From Phascolomyces articulosus (Eukaryota; Mucoromycota; Mucoromycetes; Mucorales; Lichtheimiaceae), in contig JAIXMP010000029.1 of NCBI GenBank assembly GCA_025677815.1, positions 62,001-126,000 of the forward strand: a stretch of 64,000 nucleotides of DNA, in the 5' to 3' direction. Numbering within the stretch: position 1 is the first letter of the stretch; each line of letters starts with the position of its first letter. Shown here piece by piece: positions 49,371 through 64,000 of the stretch. Under the pieces are notes generated by a model. It did not search any database. It was not told the DNA's origin and saw only the letters and a list, made by a program, of their open reading frames with translations. The position numbers and the translations under genes were made by a program.

Positions 49371-49610
49371 CTAAAACACATATTGACATCATTGTTGATT
49401 ATTTTTGACATGAACTAAAAAAATTCCTTTTCATTTTCACAAAAGTCATCACTTTTTGGGCGACCCAAGTTAAACTCAAAAGGAAGAATAACTAAAGCAA
49501 CCAACCAACTATTCCCCCCCCCAATCCAACCTAACCCTGTGTACGCACAGAAAAAAAAAAAAAAAACTCCTTGCTCTTGTCCCCCCGTCCCTTTTTGTTT
49601 TTCCCCTTAC

Positions 49611-49655
49611 AATCATTGATTGCTGATGCTGATGTTGATGATGATGATGCTGCAT
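49611..49655 (-). CDS. Probable upstream His/Gln-rich exon of the Myb gene
   Basis: Minus-strand codons from ATG at 49655 read MQHHHHQHQHQQSMI and end at a GTAAGG donor. They are in phase with the acceptor directly in front of the ATG at 49370. The open frame extends back to an ATATAG acceptor-like site at about 49724, so a still earlier exon is possible. Confidence 0.4.
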
Positions 49656-50916
49656 TAGAGGTGGCTGTGGGCGTTGTTGTGGCGATTGTTGTTGATGAAA
49701 TAGATGATGATAAAGTTGCTATATTGATAATAATAATGATGATGGATTTGATTATTATAAAATATATATTATATATATAAAAGTGTCTTCACCCCCCAAG
49801 TTGGTAAACAGCATCTCCTCCTCTTCGTTCCCCCCCAAAAAAGCAACTCCATCATTCCTTCTCCTTTTCTTTTATCCCTCCCCCCAAAATTAGGACATCA
49901 CATAATTTGAGCGCGGCAAAAAAAAAAAAAAAAAGTTCGCGTATGTACATAACAACGCGCACGTCCGTCCTCATTCATTCCTTACCTCATTCACTATCAA
50001 CGTATCCCATGTTGTTACTTGTTGTTCTTCACTCTTTGGTGTCGTCATTGATTGATTTCTTTTTTTTTATAATAATGGTAGTTTATAAAAAAAAGAAACA
50101 GATGGTATTATATCTATATTATCAAGAGAAATAAGAAACTATCTTACTGCCAGAGAAAGAGAGTATTTTTTTTTCAATAAATGATATTCAATGATGATAA
50201 TGAAAAAAGAAAGAAGAAAAGAAAGAAGTACAAAAAAGAAAAAAAAGGTGCAGGGGAAAATAATAATAATAATTAAGTGAAAAAGTGGGTTCCTTTTCAC
50301 GGAAGTTTTTTTTTATATCTTTTTCACTTTCTATTGTTATTTATTTGGTCGTTATTTGTCAACTGATGAATTGAATTTGCTGGAATTAGAATGAAAAAAA
50401 AAAAAAAGAAGAAATGAGAAAGAGAAAGAGAAAGAAATTCAACAAGTATAAATCGACTTGACTTTTGTCTCCCCCTTTTCGTTCCTATAACGATGATGGA
50501 TGGATGATGATGATGATGATGAAGATAGATGTTATTGCTGCTGTCATTATTTATTGATTTTTTGAAATAAAATTCCATACTCATCCGTCCATCATGTACT
50601 ATCATGTACACTACTTTTGAACCCCCAAAAATGATTCCATCTATCATTTTACATATATATATATATAAATCCCCTCTCTCACCTCTTTTTATTATATACA
50701 CACGTCTGTGCGTGATTCCATAATAAATTATTTGTTCATACATCTAATATAATAATAATAATAATAGTAATAGTAATAGTAATAATAATACTAGAATATA
50801 TATAAATATATATATTATAAAATAGAATAATAATAATAATAATAATAAATAAATAAATAAATAATAATAATATAATAATAATATATATATATAAAAATTA
50901 GAATAGTAAAAATCAT
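49656..50916. other. Intergenic with dense AT trinucleotide repeats
   Basis: Upstream flank of the Myb gene (CCCC-rich and pyrimidine blocks at 49500-49620 and 49790-49890) and downstream flank of PIK1. Long runs of AAT/ATA repeats occupy about 50748-50895. A (GAT)n tract is at 50497-50523. I see no gene. Confidence 0.5.
50748..50895. repeat. Compound (AAT)n/(AAAT)n/(AT)n microsatellite
   Basis: Runs of ATA/AAT units, AAAT units and AT dinucleotides directly downstream of the PIK1 stop codon at 50917. Probably in its 3' UTR. Confidence 0.85.
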
Positions 50917-55017
<4,101 letters not shown>

Positions 55018-57907
55018 TGGGGAGGGAGAGTTATTTTATAGAAATGAGTTTTATACGCGCACAGAAAATAATGAAAAACGGATGGACATGTAATAATTAA
55101 ACCGTTTTGGGTTCCTGAAATAATATAACAGTAAAGCTGTGCTGTTGAGTTTCTTTTTTCTTTTTCTTTATTTTCTTTCTTCTGTCTCTTTCTCTCTCTC
55201 TTTCTCCCTGCAGAAATATATATAAAGAAAAGTATACAAGTCTCCATCTTCCAATGGTGGGACTTGATCCGTTTTTATTTTTTATTTTTTTTACTCCCGA
55301 CCAAGCTCATCTATTTACCTTCAATGAATATGGTTTTTGCCACACAAAAATTAAAAAAAAAACACCACTCTGAATGAATAAAGCCAAGTAAGGCTCAATG
55401 TGTTTTTTAAAAATGAAGGTCAATGGGGTTAAGTAAAAAAAAATGGGGGAAAGTCTTTTTTTTTTATGTGCAAAAAGATGAAGAATAAAAAAAAAAGAGA
55501 GACAAAGCAAGTTTTTCCTGTGCGGGTTGTACACAGTTGAACTTTGTTTTATTTTCTTTATTTTATAACAGCTGAATACAAAATAACCATTTTTGGTTGC
55601 CGACAGAATAATGCCCATTTTATATTAAGTCTTCTTGTTATTATTATCCCATCCATCCAGATTATATACAAGTTAATCTATATATTAAACAAAATCTCAT
55701 TATTCAATTCCATCTTTAGTATATTAAAAAAAAAAGAGTAAGTATCTGTTTGTTATTGTCATACCTATAATATAAAAATGACAATTGACAACATTGAATT
55801 ATGAAAACGGAAACGCGCGTGATTGTAAAAGATATGATGATAAATTGAATTAAACCATTGGTCTATATATAAATAGTGCCTTTTTCTTTTCTTCTTTCTT
55901 CAACAAAAATCTTGACTTATGTCATCCATTGCTATAGAACGCGTTGTATAATAATTCAAAAAAAAAAAGAAAGTTTAGTGGGTTAAAGCTCATCTTTCAT
56001 CATTATAATATATTGATCTTGTCGTACAACAATAAGGACAAAAAAAGCTAGACAAGTTGCTATTCATCTCGTTTGTGTGAATACGCCCTGAGTACATAAT
56101 AATGATATATATCGTTCCTCCCTCTCCCCTTCCATAGAAACATATTCTTCTTCACCTCATCAATGCCTTTTATTTTATTATATATATATGCCAACAAAGA
56201 AAACAAGGAGAAAGAAAAGGGGAGGATGCTTGAATTTTGTCTAAACCCAAAAAAAAATTGAACAAGCGGTAATAATTGAAGGTTTGACTGACTAAAAAGT
56301 TTTGGTGGTGACTGAAAATACATAAATTACTTGGCGCACACTAAATAAAAATGCAATTTTGCGCACGCACCCATTAGTGCTCCTGGCGCAAATCATATTA
56401 ATAGCCTTCAGCCAATCAAATGATATCTTAAGTTGCATTGTGGTAATAATTCCTTTATACATACATGGTGAACTACAAATCATTGATGTTGGATGATATA
56501 TACAATACTACAAGTAGCTGAAGAAAGATTCCCTTTTTTCCACTTCTTTTTCTTTGGCCCATCCGTAGTCACTGCTGTGGTAAAATATATATAGTGGGAT
56601 TTTATAATGGTTAAAAATAAGAGCCGGAGATGATTGTATCATGCCATAAAAATACACTATTATTCATATTCATCAGCGACTTCCTCCGGTTCATCTCACG
56701 ATGTAACTCATAAACAAGCTTAAGTGATAAAAGGTCAACAAGTGATTTTTTTTTGGAGTCAAGACTTGTTTGGCTGTTGTTGAATAATTAGGGTGTTATA
56801 TAGACCCATTTTCTTGGCAAAAAAAAATAAAAAAAAATATATGTAAAAGTGTGCGCATTTCTTTGGATGAACCTATTTTGTGTGAGAAGGTTAATAAGAT
56901 ATAACGAACGTCCATAAATATGATGAAGTTTTTCATATCCGTATACTGCACGTCATCGAATATAAAATGAGACTGTTATTGAAAAATGTGTCAATAATGC
57001 TATGCCGCTTGACATTCTCAAATGTCAAAAAAGGCACAAAGCTCTATATTTTACCTTTGTCTCAAATCCAAATCTGTAGTGATATCATATGGTAGTCAGC
57101 ATTTAATATACTCGAGTGTCTGCCATTTTCAAATATCACAAACGTGTTTCTTTTTCTTTTTCTTTGGCTATTCTCGCTGCTTTTTACACAGTAAATAATA
57201 TTCTTTCTTTTTTTATCAAAAAGAGGAAATTACTCTTTTAAATCATAGCTATTACATTCTTCTCTTAGGTTTCTTTTTGGCGCTAGCTCTGCCCTTCCCT
57301 TCTTCCTCAAAGGTAAATAAGGCATTTCATTTTGAATTATGGGATTGAAGTTTTATATAAAAATAAATATTATTACTTGACTGAATCAAACTCATTCATT
57401 CATTCGTTCATTCTGGTGGCCCGTTGGTGTGGCCTTTTTTCCTCTTTCTCTTGCTTAATCTTCTCTTGCCCTCTATCTCTCTCCTTTTTGCGCAATCACG
57501 TAAAATATGGGGTTACATTAAAGCATCAAAAAATGTGGTTCAAAATTGTGGTTTATCATTTATTAAGTGATAGCTTTACTGATAAAATAGGTTAACTTTT
57601 CTTTTTATTACTTTGATAAATTCTGTGGATGTCATGTGGTGATGAACAGTAGGTATTTACACCGGAGGGAGAACGTCCATCAGAAAAATGTGGTTGTATT
57701 TGGTGATAAAGTATTTACATCAATTTTTCACTTTTACATTCTTTTCTATAGCCTCTCTTATATATATATATATATACCGCAGCACAAAAGTACAAACCCT
57801 TTTTTTTAATAACTTGGTGTTATGCCCTTTTATATATAGTACCACAAAATGCAAATTAATGCATCACACTTCTTTCTTCTTCCCTTTACTTTTACCTTCC
57901 CATCCCC
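55018..57907. other. Long intergenic region upstream of PIK1
   Basis: Begins with CT-rich PIK1 promoter sequence (55140-55210). It then becomes AT-rich with scattered GCGCA words (56320-56395), an 8-bp inverted repeat TTGACATT/AATGTCAA near 57010, and an (AT)n tract at about 57758-57776. One promoter-like stretch is listed separately. I see no long gene. Confidence 0.45.
55864..55951 (+). promoter_or_regulatory. Promoter-like stretch leading to a 10-codon ORF
   Basis: TATATATAAATAG at 55864-55876 is followed by an almost pure pyrimidine leader, CAACAAAAAT and an ATG at 55919. The ORF encodes MSSIAIERVV and stops at 55949-55951. The arrangement matches the core promoters of real genes in this window, but nothing longer follows. 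It may be an orphan promoter, a micropeptide or chance. Confidence 0.25.
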
Positions 57908-58620
57908 ATGGACCACATCCTTGTCACTGTAAAAACCTTTCCAATCAAAGCTTATTTTGAAGCTACCGACATCTCAACACAAAGCATTCGGGTGAGGCTA
58001 TGTTTAAAGGCCATGTTGAGATCATTACAGCTTTGAAAGAAGAAGAAGCCATACAGTGGTGTTGATGTGTGGGCGCACGAAAAGAGCAAAGGGATGGTAA
58101 ACCTGGTAATATTATAGATCTCATTTTTATTGCTGAATCTTATTATATATATATATATCCAAAATGAACATACATCTAAAATCAGTGAATTACAATTCAT
58201 TAGTACCTTAAAGCAGCTGAAGCTACGGAACTCTGGAAGGATTTGTAAACAAATCACAATGCAAGATTGGCTACTATAACAAAAGCATTCAACAAGCAGC
58301 TGTCGAGAACGAGATATCTATAAGTCTATTGGTAAGTAATGTATAAATAATTGCTTACTACTTCAACGCGTTTTTATACATCCTATACATTGTGTACAAT
58401 CAAAATCTGTAAATAAGATTCTAACATACCCAAATATATAAAATAGCCACCAAATATTCTTCACCAGAATCAGTACCAGAATCAGTACCAGAACCAGCAA
58501 CAGAAACACCAAATAGCAAGCGAAAATTTGAGGAATATTTCGATACTGGGGACTTATTACTCGCATTATCATTACTTACTCCATTTTCAATGCTAATATT
58601 TAACTTCCTAATAATTTTTA
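57908..58620 (+). pseudogene. Decayed inverted copy of the 141-residue gene at 61704-62294
   Basis: Starts MDHILVTVKTFPIKAYFEAT, close to MDHILATVKTFSIKAYFKAI in the intact gene. It then loses frame, with a TGA after ALKEEEAIQWC in the shifted frame. The second exon match (AAGCAGCTGAAGCTACGGAA onward), the intron with GTAAGTAAT, and a third exon match (SVPESVPEPATETPNSKRKF) follow in the same order. Homology includes intron sequence, so this was a DNA-level duplication. It lies in opposite orientation to the intact copy, about 3.1 kb apart. Confidence 0.75.
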
Positions 58621-58659
58621 TATAGAAATAATAGATAAAGATTTCTCGTAGACAACATA

Positions 58660-59454
58660 AACAACTATCAACGCCGCTATGAACACTTCTTAAGCAGTTT
58701 GAAGGAGGATGGGTACGGTTTAGTTGGATATGCTCGCAAGAGTCCTTCTTCAATATCATACCAAGATTTTTTTTTAAAAAAAAACATAGGGAAGATGGTT
58801 TCATGTTTACAATCACGTTCTCTATTGCAAGATGTATATGTCTCAACGAATACACGTTCAAAAAGTACTATTACGTCAAGAGATATGGAACTAGAAACAA
58901 GACAAGAATTTACAGACATAAGTTGGAAAGGAGATTCTCAAAAGGTATGTTTTAAAAGTATCAGTTGTAGAATTATGATATGATTTATAAGCACTTCATT
59001 TGATTTAGCTCGCAGCGTTTAGCAACTACAAAAAAAATGTGTGTCTAGGGATAGTTATGCAGTCTTACAAAGGACAGGGACGTAATTAACGCAAGTTGAT
59101 GACTTGCGCTTACTAGGAATTACTCGTTGAAGAGCAATATTTGCAACGCTCTATCTCCAGAACGATGGAGTTACAAAAGTTTACCCAGACTTGTCAGCCA
59201 AGGTTATAAACTCGCTTGCCTTTATCAGTAGTTCCAGACGATATATTAAGATTAATGAATTTAGTGGTTTATGCACTTGTTGTTTAATTGATAAATACAT
59301 ACACACACACTATAAGGCTGACAATGACAATGATACAATCTTTCATAGAAATAATGTTTCATTACAATATATAATTGTCGATCGCTTTCAAGAAGTTGGA
59401 AAGTACGAGATATTTCATAGGAACGAGATTTTAAGAACGCCTAAGAAATTGTAA
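58660..59454 (+). pseudogene. Serine-recombinase-like (resolvase N-terminal) gene fragment
   Basis: An open segment ending at 58945 reads NYQRRYEHFLSSLKEDGYGL, VGYARKSPSS, then GKMVSCLQSRSLLQDVYVST and RSKSTITSRDMELE. The GYARKS motif, with Ser at the nucleophile position after the first beta strand, resembles the start of serine recombinases and IS607-type resolvases. A GTATGT donor at 58945 and an ATTTAG acceptor near 59009 lead to LAAFSNYKKNVCLGIVMQSY, after which the frame closes. A further open piece ends at 59454 (NVSLQYIIVDRFQEVGKYEI). I think related proteins occur in other Mucorales, but this is from memory. No intact enzyme is present. Confidence 0.45.
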
Positions 59455-59887
59455 GCATTTGATTATCGTCAAGGGCGGATTCCGCGTCGATCAGAATAAA
59501 AATAATTTTAATCAAATGTATAAAAAGATAGTTCCTAGGTCACTGTAATGTATTGATATATTATAACTTTTGATTGTCACAATGTAGTATTCTATAATTT
59601 TATATAACAAGAATGGCTTTATCTATTAGTATAGGACGTTTAGGTCATGTTTTGATTATGTTTTTAATGTGTGAGAAAAAAAAAGATTGATACAAAATTG
59701 TACTGCCTGATCACCATCCAATTAATTTTATATACTTTAGAAGTGTGATTGAGATGAAATGGTAATAAAGTCAAATGTAATAATAAATGAGAAGGGTAAG
59801 AAGGGAATATAGTCGAGAATTTTTTTATTGTTCAAATTTGCTCATATTTATATCTTTTGTCTCTCTAACGTAATGATGTTATTCACT

Positions 59888-60121
59888 AGATGATTCTATT
59901 GCTCTGACTTTGATTAAAGGACGATTGATAGTACATTGAAAAGGAATTCGCGGAGACGTAGAGTGGATAAAATATTTTATAATACTACTGTCTAAGTCTA
60001 CTGAAACAATTAATACTCTAGCATCATACGTGAAAACAGTTTCTGATAGCACTACTTCAAGATCATCATCAAGGCACCACGATAATGCTGAATAGTTGAA
60101 GCGACCAGCAGAAGTAATAAT
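59888..60121 (-). CDS. Terminal exon of an unassigned gene
   Basis: A minus-strand open segment begins after a TTTTCAG acceptor at 60122 and runs about 77 codons to a TAA at 59888-59890. It reads IITSAGRFNYSALSWCLDDD, LEVVLSETVFTYDARVLIVS, VDLDSSIIKYFIH and INRPLIKVRAIESSSE. Composition and length are protein-like, but I cannot find the upstream exons with confidence and do not recognise the family. Confidence 0.4.
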
Positions 60122-61703
60122 ACTGAAAATTTGAATTGATCTCCAATTAAGACAAATATTTATTTTTGCAATTCTTTTTTATATGAAAAATGAAGCTATG
60201 GATGAAGGTAACGGCTCCAAGGAATGCCATGATAAGCATACCTAAAATTGACTTACGTATGTATTATTATTACATCTCAGATACAGTAGGTGGTGCTGCA
60301 TGGGATAAAAAGAAAATTGGAAACTCGATGGTTTAAAAATTACATGAGTACCTCAGAAATATAGAAGGGGAAGGTTTCGCCGATAATTCTGTATTAACCA
60401 AATTTTCGTTATAACTTCAGAATTAAGCAAAATCGTCTTTCAATTGTTTATCATCAACTACGAGCCATTAACAAATTCATTGAAGGAAATATTGGAGTGT
60501 CTTTTACTCTAGGATTTGGTTGTTGGCGTTGTTAATTCGACGAGGACGTAGCATACTGTTTTGTGGGCAGAGAAAAACTTTTACAAAAATAGTTAGATAG
60601 TTTGGAACTAAGACTAACCAAGAGAATTATGGTGTCAACGAAAACAGCGACTATATGATGATGAAAATAAACAAGAGAATGAAGGACTATAGTACTTTTT
60701 TTTTTCGAAACACACGGTTTTCTACGATCTGTTCGTCAAACTGACAACATCAAACATGGGTTTTCAAAGGGTAATTACCAATGGTATACTGAGGAGAAGC
60801 GGTGGAAAGAAGAATTGATTTGATCGGAAGTAATGACGAAAAATATTACCAAGTGCTAAGACTTGGGTATGATCGCTGAGCTTTACATTCTTTTTTGCTA
60901 TAGAAGGTGTTCGAATTCTGTATTTTTGGAGCGCCACTGTGATGTTTAATTCCCACTTCCAACTGTATCTACCGTGTTGAAGCTTCTTATTCGTGTTGAA
61001 GGACTTCTGAAAAATAAATAAAATAATAAAAAGAATAATATGATGCGTAGGGATGAAAATATATCAAAATAGTAATATATATTATGAGGATATGTGGAAG
61101 TTCAATATTCAGAAATGTTACGTCTGAAACCACATAAGAAGGTTTGTCATATTTTAATAGAAAAGATAGTACGAGTGATAAATCACTTATTAAAAAGAGA
61201 AAAACCAAGAAAGAAGACTAGAAAGACTTTATTATTTTAAAGTGTAGAAATATGAGAAAAGATAAACTGAATTTTATTTGTCTGTCTATTATATTAATTC
61301 GCTTTGTCAAAAAAAAATGGTATATAAAGCTTTGACAGAAAAATAACAAAGCTGGAAGAGTACCAAAGATTTCCCAAGGAACAAAATGGCAATGCCGGAA
61401 GAATGGCAAAGAATAGACCAATACATAATAAATATTTACTACTAACTGTTCTATCTAATATACTATAGTCTGAACTATGTGAAAATACTGCGGATGATAA
61501 TAAAGGTATTTTAATATGGGATAATATATCATTATTTTTCTGATTTAATTGCTTTGAATAAGATGGGATGCTATGGTAAACATAAATCTATTTTCTTCGT
61601 TTATGTTTGCCATTGCTTTTTTTGGAGTTTTTGTCATCGTTTGCAAATACATACTACAAATAAATTATTAGGAGGTTAAATATTAGCATTGAAAATGAAG
61701 TAG
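60122..61703. other. Degenerate accessory DNA
   Basis: Short protein-like islands (for example INKFIEGNIGVSFTLGFG near 60463-60520, plus strand) sit between stops, suggesting an eroded gene. The remainder is AT-rich. Nothing can be joined. Confidence 0.35.
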
Positions 61704-62294
61704 TCAATATTGATAAGTCCTAGTATTAAAATAAACCTCCGATTTTCGCTTTCTATTTTGTACTATTGTTGCTGGTTCTGGTACTGATGTTGAGGAAGAA
61801 GATGCGGCGGCTGTTTTATTTGAATATATTAGAATGTTATCACAGATCTTTATCCCTACACAAGCAAACAATTGTTTATAAATTACTTACCGATAGATCT
61901 ATAGAGGTCTCGTTCTAGTCTGCTAATTGCAGAACGCTTTGCCAAAGCAGCCAATCTCTCATTACGATTTGTTTCCAAATCTTCCCAGAATTCAATTGCT
62001 TCGCCTGTTTTAAGGTACTAATACATTATAATTCATTGGTTACATGTATGTTCATTTTGGATTCATATATGAGATTCGATAATAAAAATGAGGTCTATAT
62101 ACCGGATAGCCATCCTTTTGTTCTTTTCGTGCCCACATAACAAAGACACGGGTTGATTTTCTCTTTTTCCAAGCTGCAATAGTATCAACATGGTATTTGA
62201 ATGAAGCCTCACCCGACCGCTGCGTTGAGGCACCAATAGCTTTAAAATAAGCTTTGATGGAAAATGTTTTTACAGTGGCAAGAATGTGATCCAT
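61704..62294 (-). CDS. Small 141-residue protein, unknown, with C-terminal basic tail
   Basis: Three exons join in phase: 62294-62103, 62017-61891 and 61810-61704. Exon 1 begins MDHILATVKTFSIKAYFKAI and contains YHVDTIAAWKKRKSTRVFVM and WARKEQKDGYP. Exon 2 is helical and charged (YLKTGEAIEFWEDLETNRNE, RLAALAKRSAISRLERDLYR). Exon 3 has a Ser/Ala run, SVPEPATIVQ and a nuclear-signal-like NRKRKSE before the stop. No family is recognised. The basic, helical character and an inverted decayed copy nearby suggest an element-associated or DNA-binding role, which is only inference. Confidence 0.6.
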
Positions 62295-63134
62295 GGGAAT
62301 GGGATGATAAAGGTAAAGGAAAGAAGAAAGAGAGGTTGATCTATTTCCATGTGATAGTTTTGCTTTTTATTTACAGTCATTTGACGATCGATAATATCAC
62401 ATGATAGGTCGCCGCAGTGCATTGCTTCCATTGATGGCTACGTATGAAACCTTTCCCCTAAAAAGGTGGGTCGATCTATTACTCAACAAATATGTTTTTC
62501 TTCAATGGCCATTCGAAAACAAAAACAAAAAAAAACTAGTTCCACTGTTATAAACAATACGTTTATAAACAAACTATTTAAGGATATTCAAATAATAACT
62601 TCAAACAATACAATATAAAAAGTAGTTAGAATCTTTATTAAATATATATTTGCATATACTATGATCCATCTAAAAAAAAGTAATAAATTGTACTTTCATC
62701 AGAACCATTATGTACAATACATCCAATCGTTCAAGTAAACCTGTGTAACTCATCAGCCTCATGAATTTATGGTTTCTATGTGATCCACTGTTATTATTTC
62801 TGCCATCAGAAAGATTGGTTGGTAAGTCAAATCTAAGATAACGACCAATTAATGTTTTTCCCAAAATTGGGCTCCGTGTTACACATTATGCCGTGTGTGT
62901 TTTTTTTTAATCTGTGATCTATGTTACGATATTTTGCCTTTGAAAATGTACTTTTTGGGAGGACCAGATATACTTTTTGGAATCCGTATATGTAATATTT
63001 GCCAAGCACTCTGAACAATTTGGTTCACTAATATACTTTTTGTCGACTTAATGAACTGTTTAGAGGTTGAATGAATAATGTCGAATCAGTATTGAATATA
63101 GATATTATTTATTTATTTTTTTGCATATATTTTA
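62295..63134. other. Intergenic, no supported gene
   Basis: Upstream flank of the 141-residue gene (pyrimidine-rich on the minus strand near 62310-62340) followed by AT-rich sequence. Minus-strand frames at 62670-63018 have no splice support. Confidence 0.4.
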
Positions 63135-63350
63135 TTATATATTATTCATATCTGAACATTCCCAAAAAAATGACTCAGAGTGTCGAATCCATCCTTGACA
63201 ATCTTCGATAGTTACAGCTTTGGATGCTTCTTAAATGAGCGTTGCCAAATCTTCATTGCTCTTCAATGATGGTTTTCGAACACGTGCCTTGATTTTTGCC
63301 CAACATTCTTCTATGAGGTTCATGAAAGAGGAATATAGAGGTAAAAACAA
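63135..63350 (-). pseudogene. Tc1/mariner transposase C-terminal fragment
   Basis: Minus-strand translation gives LFLPLYSSFMNLIEECWAKI, then KARVRKPSLKSNEDL, and after an in-frame TAA at 63231-63233, EASKAVTIEDCQGWIRHSES. This is the end of a DDE_3 transposase: the LPxYSPxLNPIExCW block holding the third acidic residue, followed by the DCQGWIRHxE tail. The in-frame stop and the absence of the first two catalytic aspartates show it is dead. Confidence 0.8.
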
Positions 63351-63740
63351 GGGTGTATATTTTTTGTTCTTGGGACGCATTGTGTTCTGTTCGTCCAACT
63401 CTTAATTTTATTATTTCGTTTTGCTGTCATATTTTTTTCATATGAACGAAAAGACAAAGAAAACATAGTAGCTAGTTTAAAAATACACCACAAATTTGAT
63501 TGTTTGCCATTTATTTTATGTAGCAGGATTATTTGCTTAGACCGGCGGAACCTCAAATAAAGCAACTCCACTACTTAGTCGTCATAGCAACACGAAACTT
63601 GTTGAACTCCAGCTTGCTCCTGCTCAACACACTCAGCCATGACCGAATTTTTTTGAAAGGCAGGTTCTGTTTCTATGGTAGCCATGCATGTACGAAATAA
63701 TGGTAGTGACTTATATGTATTTATTTTTTATTATTTATAG

Positions 63741-63879
63741 CTGTGACCGAATATGTCTTGGACGAAGAAAACAGACCCTTGACTTTAACAAAATTTATTA
63801 ATGACAATCTTGCTCTTATTAGTGAAAACGTCAAAATATCCTGCATTTTTTTTGGCATAACGCGGGAACAGAACATTGA
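63741..63879 (+). CDS. Internal exon of a gene running off the window
   Basis: An ATTTATAG acceptor at 63739 opens a 46-codon segment, VTEYVLDEENRPLTLTKFIN then DNLALISENVKISCIFFGIT and REQNID, ending at a GTAAGT donor at 63880. Both splice sites are good and the composition is protein-like. The function is unknown, and the rest may lie beyond 64000. Confidence 0.4.
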
Positions 63880-64000
63880 TGTAAGTAATAAACAACAGTA
63901 ATCCATTTTATATTACATATATATATATATATATAAAGAAAACTGACTTAAATTATATAAATGTAAAAACTGAGGTAGCTTGGGGTTTTGTTGCTGAACA

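Overview
This window looks like nuclear DNA of an early-diverging filamentous fungus, most probably a Mucoromycota species of the Mucorales type. Coding regions are cut by many short GT...AG introns (about 50-250 bp), non-coding DNA is strongly AT-rich with poly-A/T runs and microsatellites, and the conserved proteins are ordinary eukaryotic and fungal ones. I saw no bacterial operons, CRISPR array, rRNA or convincing tRNA. Exon boundaries were read by eye from splice sites and checked for reading phase, so they are models and not transcript evidence.

Layout. 1-23 kb is a gene-dense core: the 3' end of a neutral ceramidase (+), Lsm7 (-), a 1292-residue disordered protein with ubiquitin-binding-like MIU motifs (+), clathrin heavy chain (+, 11 exons), a Tps2-type trehalose-6-phosphate synthase/phosphatase (-, 7 exons) and GDP-L-fucose synthase (-, 8 exons). 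23-41 kb is an accessory, decayed island. It holds frameshifted genes of families I think are specific to Mucorales, two copies of an 11-exon gene with a PD-(D/E)XK-like motif, a higher-order tandem repeat, a LINE fragment, a gag-like fragment with a zinc knuckle, and a 312-bp TA-flanked MITE. 41-55 kb is a second conserved block: an FHA-domain protein, the ESCRT-III protein Vps60/CHMP5, an intronless NmrA-like oxidoreductase, a three-repeat Myb protein and the phosphatidylinositol 4-kinase Pik1. 56-64 kb is accessory again: a small intact 141-residue gene and its decayed inverted copy, a serine-recombinase-like exon, a broken Tc1/mariner transposase and unassigned exons.

How the genes fit together. 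The conserved genes are housekeeping: membrane traffic (clathrin, Vps60, Pik1 and perhaps the MIU protein), sphingolipid turnover (ceramidase), stress sugar and cell-wall sugar supply (Tps2, GDP-fucose), RNA processing (Lsm7) and transcription (Myb, FHA). They are not an operon or an obvious cluster.

The most interesting signal is the pair at 29.6-31.9 kb and 37.1-39.3 kb. Copy B is intact over 11 exons. Copy A is broken at both ends, yet a 1.35-kb central block, introns included, is almost identical to B at a constant offset of 7565 bp. This is the expected footprint of gene conversion.
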